Positions 59,576 through 64,000 of a DNA stretch of 64,000 bases are shown here, in pieces. The notes under the pieces are model-generated. The model did not search any database. It was not told the origin of the DNA and saw only the letters and a program-made list of their open reading frames with translations. Each line of letters starts with the position of its first letter. The first letter of the stretch is position 1. The translations under genes were made by a program, and so were the position numbers. Location of the stretch: NCBI GenBank assembly GCA_019694835.1, contig JAIBBE010000182.1:1-64000 (forward strand). The letters are read 5' to 3'. The DNA is from Fimbriimonadaceae bacterium (GTDB lineage Bacteria; Armatimonadota; Fimbriimonadia; Fimbriimonadales; Fimbriimonadaceae).

Positions 59576-60655
59576 TTATCGTCGGAGCATCTGTTTGAGT
59601 TCGGAAACCGTTCCTGCGTAGTTGAGGGCGACTTCCTCAGTCACGACGCCGGCCTTCACGTAGCGGGCGAGGGCCTGATTCATCGTCTGCATGCCCCAGA
59701 ATGCGCCCTCGTTCATCATGTGATACAAGTCGCCGAAGTGACCGTCTTCTATTGCCTTGGAAACCGTCGGCGTACAGATGAGGATCTCTTGGACGACCAC
59801 GCGGCCATTGCCATCGGCGCGCGGGACCAGCTTCTGGGCGACGACCGCACGAAGCGAACCGGCAAGACGCTGGCAAAGGTGCTCACGCTCGTGCGGCGGG
59901 AACATGTTGACGACGCGATCAAGGGTCTCGTACGCCGACGCGGTGTGAACCGTCGAGAAGACCAAGTGACCGGTTTCACCGGCCTGCATGGCGACGTTCA
60001 TCGTGGCCACGTCGCGCATTTCTCCAATAAGGATGACGTCGGGTGCTTCGCGGACGACGGCGCGGAGAGCCGGAGGGAAGTCTTCGGTGTCAATGCCAAT
60101 CTCGCGTTGGCTCAAGTAGGCCAGTTTGTCCTGGTGAACGATTTCCAGCGGGTCTTCGATCGTGACGATGTGACACGGTCGGTTCTGGTTGATGATGTCG
60201 ATCAAGGCGGCGAGGGTCGTCGTTTTGCCGCAGCCCGTGGGCCCTGTCACGAGGATCAGGCCGAGGCGGTGCTTTGTCAACTCCTTTAATACCGGGGGCA
60301 GACCGAGCTCTTCGAGGCCGCGAATCTGCAGCGGAATGACACGGCAAACGGTGGCACAGGTGCCTCGCTGGCGATACAGGTTCGCGCGAACGCGACACTT
60401 GTCCTTAACCTGAAAAGCGAGGTCCATTTCCGACGTTTCGTCGAACTTGCGGGACTGCTTCTCGTTCATCAGCGAATAGATGAGTCGGTGCGTATCCTCG
60501 GCGGTCAGAACGGGCCAGTCGCCGGGCAACTCAGAGACTTTGCTGTGCTGTTTCATCATCGGCTTTTGGCCGGCTTTGACAAAAACGTCCGAGGCGACCA
60601 CATCGAAGCCGATTTCGATGAGTTCGTGCATGGTAATGGAAGCTGCGTCGCGCAT
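59576..60655 (-). CDS. Divergent PilT/PilU paralogue (first of three)
   Basis: 359 residues. Nucleotide motifs are intact (GPTGCGKTTTLAALI, TIEDPLEIVHQDK, DVILIGEMRDVATM, GHLVFSTVHTASAYETLD). The AIRNLIRE position is VSKAIEDGHF, so the classic retraction motif is lost, and the N-terminus (SDVFVKAGQKPMMKQ) is also divergent. It resembles PilU-like accessory motors more than PilT. It is first transcribed of the three; the secreted gene at 60659-61396 is immediately upstream. Confidence 0.9.
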   Translation of the reverse strand: MRDAASITMHELIEIGFDVVASDVFVKAGQKPMMKQHSKVSELPGDWPVLTAEDTHRLIYSLMNEKQSRKFDETSEMDLAFQVKDKCRVRANLYRQRGTCATVCRVIPLQIRGLEELGLPPVLKELTKHRLGLILVTGPTGCGKTTTLAALIDIINQNRPCHIVTIEDPLEIVHQDKLAYLSQREIGIDTEDFPPALRAVVREAPDVILIGEMRDVATMNVAMQAGETGHLVFSTVHTASAYETLDRVVNMFPPHEREHLCQRLAGSLRAVVAQKLVPRADGNGRVVVQEILICTPTVSKAIEDGHFGDLYHMMNEGAFWGMQTMNQALARYVKAGVVTEEVALNYAGTVSELKQMLRR

Positions 60656-60658
60656 GAA

Positions 60659-61396
60659 TTAAGGCTCTCTCCGAGATGGATTTGGTACCGGGCCGCGAGG
60701 CCGAGTAAGGAAGTATACCAACGCCCCCGCTGCCAGAGCGGCAACTGCAATGAGGACGATGGTCAGCGTGTTTTGGTTCGACTTGGGTGGGGGAGTCACA
60801 GCCTTCTTGACGACCGGTGCCGGCTCCTTGTGTTCATCGGGAATGGCGATCGCATCGGGATCTTGCGTAAAGAGCACCACCCGATATTCAAGCCCGCCAA
60901 ACGGTGGCGGAATCGCGCGGCCCGCCAACGCAACCGCATCCGAACGATAAGTTTTCACCGATTTCTCCGTCGGTCGCTGCTCTTCGAAGCTGACCAGAAA
61001 TGCCGAAATGGTGTACGGCTTGGGTGCGCCCGCGAAGGCGCGGGCGAAGGGCTCCAAGCGGAACTTGCCGGTTTCGTCCTCGATGATGTTGTTCGTGGCA
61101 AACGTTGCCTTGACGAATCCCTTGTCCGATTGGGCAGTCTTCCCGACCTTCACGCCGCGCGCACCGGCCCCCGTGAATTGCCCGATCCGCTCGATCTGTC
61201 CTCGCAGAAGGTCAAGGGGATATTTGGGGTCGAGCATCGTAATCTCGACCATGTCGGCCCCCATCGCATGCTTGCGAACGGTGACGACGGCTTGGCTGGG
61301 CACCGAATTCAGCGCCGCCTCAATCTTCTCCTCCGAAGTCTGCGCCCCCGACAGAGCGGTCAGAGCGAGAAGGAGTGCCCACAGCCAATGCTTCAC
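60659..61396 (-). CDS. Signal-peptide protein with C-terminal membrane anchor
   Basis: 245 residues. A signal peptide (HWLWALLLALTALSGA) is followed by an extracytoplasmic domain of about 170 residues, then a proline/lysine-rich linker and a C-terminal membrane helix (LTIVLIAVAALAAGALVYFL) with a basic tail. No family recognised. It sits three bases upstream of the pilT trio on the same strand, so a role linked to pili is possible but unproven. Confidence 0.68.
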   Translation of the reverse strand: MKHWLWALLLALTALSGAQTSEEKIEAALNSVPSQAVVTVRKHAMGADMVEITMLDPKYPLDLLRGQIERIGQFTGAGARGVKVGKTAQSDKGFVKATFATNNIIEDETGKFRLEPFARAFAGAPKPYTISAFLVSFEEQRPTEKSVKTYRSDAVALAGRAIPPPFGGLEYRVVLFTQDPDAIAIPDEHKEPAPVVKKAVTPPPKSNQNTLTIVLIAVAALAAGALVYFLTRPRGPVPNPSRREP

Positions 61397-61405
61397 GCCT
61401 GAACA

Positions 61406-62860
61406 TTACCTGGCTGGAACCCGCTCCGGGGCGAGCGAAGTCGCGAGGGTTAAGTCCAGTTCGCGGTGACCGAGGAGCGCTTCGATCACGTCCCTGGCCG
61501 AATAGGTTTTCGACCCGGGACGCAGGTACCGGCTGATGTGGGCCAAATCATCGCCTGCCGTGACCAAAGGTGCCTCGACCGCGCCCTTGTGAATCTGGGG
61601 GAAGCCGGCGGTGGCCATCAGGCCATTACAGACGCAGACACGACCCTCGCAAGCCGCCGGATCGCCACCTTTTCTGACGTAATCCTCAACTGGCTCGGCG
61701 GGACATCGGTAGCCGATCTTGCCTTCGGGCGTCTGGTAGGTCTCGCGCAGGTAGCCGAGGTCGCAAACGCGGGTGCGCTCGGCGACGACCGACTCCTCCG
61801 ACACCGAACCAGGCAAGCCGACGACCTTAAAGGGGAAACCGGTAGGCGAGGCCTTGGGATCGGTGAAGACCCGCACCTCGTTCGCAAGGCAACGGCGGAT
61901 GACCTCTGCCTTCAGATCGGGCCGTAATCCCGATTCCTCGCAGAATGCGAAGGCGGTGCCGACCTGGATGCCCTGCGCGCCGAGGGATAGGGCTTCTTGG
62001 AGCCTTTCATGGGTGCCGTAAGAACCGGCCAGCCAGAAGGGAAGCGCTAACTCGCGAAACTTCTCGAAGTCGACGAGATCGCGCTCCCCGTAGATGGGCT
62101 CTCCCCGGTCGTTGAGGGTCAGGTTCCCCCGTGGTGGCGCGTTGTGCCCTCCTGCGGTTGGTCCTTCGACGATGAAGCCGTCTGCGCCAGGATTGCACTT
62201 CTTGGCGAGGATTTGGGCCAGGGAAGCGCTCGCGACGATGCCGAAGAACTGGGGGCGGGGAAGGCTAGCGGTGAAGCCATAACGGGCCGGGTCGAAGGTC
62301 ATCGAGGCCTCTCCCCCCGCGACATCGATCCTCATTTCGGCCTTTTCGCAGGCAGCGAACTTGTCCAGAATCCCGGGAATCGCGCGCGGAATTCCCGCCC
62401 CCATGAGCACGACATCAACTCCGGCGAGCATGGCCCCGTAGAGTGACGGCAAGGTTGGCAGTTGGATCTTCTCAAGTAAGTTGATGCCGACGAGGCCGTC
62501 GTGCCCTTGCTTGGCAAGCCAGACTTCGACGAAGTTGGCGACAATGATCAACTCGACGAGCGCGGTCGTCGGCTTGATCGAGAAGATCGGCTTCGACTTG
62601 TAAGGCGCGCCCGGTGCTTTGCCCCCGGCGATGAAGTACCGATCCCAAACTCTATCAGCCATTTCCTTGATCGGAAAGTGACCGAGAGCCTCGGCCATGT
62701 GACCGCCGAGGTCGCCCAACTGCAGACGCCGTGCAAGGATGGCGTCGAGTGCGGTGCCGCTCACCACTCCAAGTTGTCCCTGTTTGGCGACTGCTTGGGC
62801 CAGCGGCCACGCGGAGATAGCGACGCCCATGCCGCCCTGGATGATCTGCGGGTAGTTCAC
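61406..62860 (-). CDS. Nitronate monooxygenase-like FMN enzyme
   Basis: 484 residues of the 2-nitropropane dioxygenase family, an FMN TIM barrel. Family blocks: QIIQGGMGVAISAWPLAQAVAKQGQLGVVSG at the start (first half of a strand-turn typical of the group), FIVEGPTAGGHNAPP with the flavin-site histidine, and GAQGIQVGTAFAFCEESG for phosphate binding. The C-terminal extension holds several cysteines (YRCPAEPVEDY, CEGRVCVCNGL) not found in the core family and reminiscent of FabK-like or PfaD-like relatives. The substrate may be a nitronate or an unsaturated acyl chain. It ends nine bases before the next gene on the same strand. Confidence 0.87.
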   Translation of the reverse strand: MNYPQIIQGGMGVAISAWPLAQAVAKQGQLGVVSGTALDAILARRLQLGDLGGHMAEALGHFPIKEMADRVWDRYFIAGGKAPGAPYKSKPIFSIKPTTALVELIIVANFVEVWLAKQGHDGLVGINLLEKIQLPTLPSLYGAMLAGVDVVLMGAGIPRAIPGILDKFAACEKAEMRIDVAGGEASMTFDPARYGFTASLPRPQFFGIVASASLAQILAKKCNPGADGFIVEGPTAGGHNAPPRGNLTLNDRGEPIYGERDLVDFEKFRELALPFWLAGSYGTHERLQEALSLGAQGIQVGTAFAFCEESGLRPDLKAEVIRRCLANEVRVFTDPKASPTGFPFKVVGLPGSVSEESVVAERTRVCDLGYLRETYQTPEGKIGYRCPAEPVEDYVRKGGDPAACEGRVCVCNGLMATAGFPQIHKGAVEAPLVTAGDDLAHISRYLRPGSKTYSARDVIEALLGHRELDLTLATSLAPERVPAR

Positions 62861-62980
62861 AGATTTGATTTTGGACCATCAGAGAGTGCCCAACCGCCTC
62901 GGTCGTGTGGCTGTTTTGGGTTACGGCGGGGCGTTTGCGGGAGTCAGGTTGTCAAGACCCGATGGTAATGCCGTAGTGCT

Positions 62981-63298
62981 TCATTCGAAAAACACCAAGA
63001 TGGCGAAGAAGCAAAAGCCTCCCAAGAACAGAATCCAAAACGCCTGGTCGAGTGCACGCCTGCGTACATCTCTTGCCCTGTCCCACAGGATCCACAGTAT
63101 CAGGATCGTCGGACCAAGTACGACACAGGCAAGAAAGGAGAGAATCCGGATTGCGGGCGGTACGCCACCAAACGCTTGCCGAAAGGCATCGGGTGCGGCA
63201 ACCAGGTCGTACGCGCCGAGGTTCAGGACCACGACGATCACTAAACTCAGGATCGCCAGTGTCCTGCCCAGTTGCCGTCCGTCGCTGTCGCCTTGCAT
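62981..63298 (-). CDS. Small membrane protein of unknown function
   Basis: 105 residues with three hydrophobic segments (about 11-31, 49-69 and 86-104) and a short basic loop between the last two (RARDVRRRALDQ). No family recognised. It is a plausible real gene because of the membrane pattern and its isolated position between two annotated genes, but the ATG at 63298 has no clear ribosome site. Confidence 0.5.
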   Translation of the reverse strand: MQGDSDGRQLGRTLAILSLVIVVVLNLGAYDLVAAPDAFRQAFGGVPPAIRILSFLACVVLGPTILILWILWDRARDVRRRALDQAFWILFLGGFCFFAILVFFE

Positions 63299-63440
63299 TG
63301 CTAACGAACATTACGGGCATCGGCCAATGGGGTTGCCAAGAGCGCCAGGCGAAGCACTGGGAACCATAGTCCCTTGCCTACCAATCTTGAAGCAGATCCC
63401 CGAATCACGGCTCAGATTGAGCATGCGGCGAGCCCAAGCT

Positions 63441-63470
63441 CCGACCCTTCTGCGGTGTCAGAAGGGTCGG
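63441..63470. terminator. Hairpin downstream of the S41 peptidase gene
   Basis: CCGACCCTTCTG (63441-63452), loop CGGTGT, CAGAAGGGTCGG (63459-63470): a perfect 12-bp stem starting 12 bases beyond the S41 gene's stop. No U tract follows on the minus strand, so intrinsic termination is uncertain. Confidence 0.6.
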
Positions 63471-63481
63471 GGCATGGCACG

Positions 63482-64000
63482 CTAGTTCTTCTTGGCTGCC
63501 GCGTCCTTCTTGCGAAACCACTCGATCGCTGAGGTTACGGCCTTGTCGGGCTGGCCCGGGCCAGGAGTTGGTGCCTCGATGTCGGGGACGACACCGTTGC
63601 CCTCAAGGCGCAGGCCTTTGATGGTCACGTAATCCTGGAATGGGTACTGGAGCATGAAGCCGTTGGAGATGGGTTGCATCAACGAGGCCAGGACCGCCCC
63701 TGCCGACTTGGTACCGACGATCACGCCACCGTTCAGTTCGCGGATGCCCGCCGCCATCATCTCCGATGCGCTGCCGCTGCCGCCGTTGACAAGACAGGCG
63801 ACCTGACCAGTGAACACAGGGGAATTCTCACTTCGAATGCCGAGCACCTTGTCCTGCGAAAACTCGGCGATTGCCTTTAGGTCGGTCTCTTTGCCACCCT
63901 TTTCCTTCACGTACTTCTCGACCGTCGAGCGGTTGATGAACGTACCCATCGCCTGACCCCGCGGGAACAGCCGGCCGGCCAGGTGCTGGAGGAAGAGCAC
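63482..64000 (-). CDS. S41 (C-terminal processing) peptidase, 3' part
   Basis: The gene begins beyond the right edge; 172 C-terminal codons are visible. S41/CtpA signatures are present: VACLVNGGSGSASEMMAAGIREL carrying the catalytic serine (in GSGSASE), and VIVGTKSAGAVLAS with the catalytic lysine. GLRLEGNGVVPDIEAPTP is the family's typical late strand. Such enzymes cleave protein C-termini in the periplasm. The N-terminal signal and PDZ domain would be outside the window. The first visible ATG is internal. Confidence 0.88.
   Translation of the reverse strand: MLFLQHLAGRLFPRGQAMGTFINRSTVEKYVKEKGGKETDLKAIAEFSQDKVLGIRSENSPVFTGQVACLVNGGSGSASEMMAAGIRELNGGVIVGTKSAGAVLASLMQPISNGFMLQYPFQDYVTIKGLRLEGNGVVPDIEAPTPGPGQPDKAVTSAIEWFRKKDAAAKKN

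Overview
The window reads as a chromosomal segment of a GC-rich Gram-negative-type (diderm) bacterium. My best guess is Armatimonadota, near the Fimbriimonadaceae. This is inferred from gene content and not from any marker search: a compact type II secretion/pilus operon with a secretin, three tandem PilT ATPases, TrmFO, PEP-CTERM and dockerin-like secreted proteins, and Planctomycete-style PSCyt1/DUF1553 and DUF1501 genes. I saw no rRNA, tRNA, CRISPR array, integrase or transposase.

Layout. 0-5 kb: a degenerate M48-like membrane protein, an arginase, and a minus-strand operon (secreted protein, tsaB, murB). 5-9.4 kb: a very large secreted beta-propeller/Ig-repeat protein with a near-consensus promoter and a strong terminator. 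9.4-13.9 kb: an AcuC-like deacetylase, a class III nucleotide cyclase, a secreted lactonase-type propeller and a MerC-like protein. 13.9-16.8 kb: a visibly AT-richer three-gene operon for secreted proteins (unknown, PEP-CTERM, frameshifted glycosidase) with a G11 tract just upstream. 16.9-30.7 kb: dut, a TPR membrane protein and a near-continuous gspE-F-G-H-I-J-K-L-M-(C-like)-D operon, followed by a cytochrome P460-like protein and a small secreted protein. 30.7-35.2 kb: an AI-2E-type transporter, an Ntn asparaginase, two small unknowns and an enolase-superfamily enzyme. 35.2-41 kb: a GH95 alpha-L-fucosidase, a DUF2330 gene broken by one in-frame TGA, and an ankyrin/CXXCH/QW-repeat fusion. 41-46 kb: a PSCyt1-DUF1549/DUF1553 protein, DUF1501 and diacylglycerol kinase-like operon. 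46-51.5 kb: a Gfo/Idh/MocA oxidoreductase, a GNAT, a glycosidase-like lipoprotein and trmFO. 51.6-53.2 kb: a small island with an orphan DUF433 gene and a solitary PD-(D/E)XK protein. 53.3-57.2 kb: dnaK and a dockerin-like propeller protein. 57.2-61.4 kb: three tandem pilT paralogues and a membrane-anchored secreted protein. 61.4-64 kb: a nitronate monooxygenase-like enzyme, a small membrane protein and the C-terminal end of an S41 protease.

How the genes work together: the gsp genes would build a secretion or pseudopilus machine across both membranes. The PilT-like ATPases are probably retraction motors for a type IV pilus encoded elsewhere. Many other genes encode signal-peptide proteins that could be its cargo (propellers, glycosidases, dockerin and PEP-CTERM proteins).

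The most unusual feature is a set of at least seven families of short GC-rich palindromic repeats (called R1-R7 here), often in head-to-head pairs. They sit between genes but also reach into coding sequence: they supply stop codons (cyclase, GH95), an in-frame insertion in gspL, and the start codon and long leader of the gspI prepilin. All repeat matches were found by eye; no alignment or database search was run.
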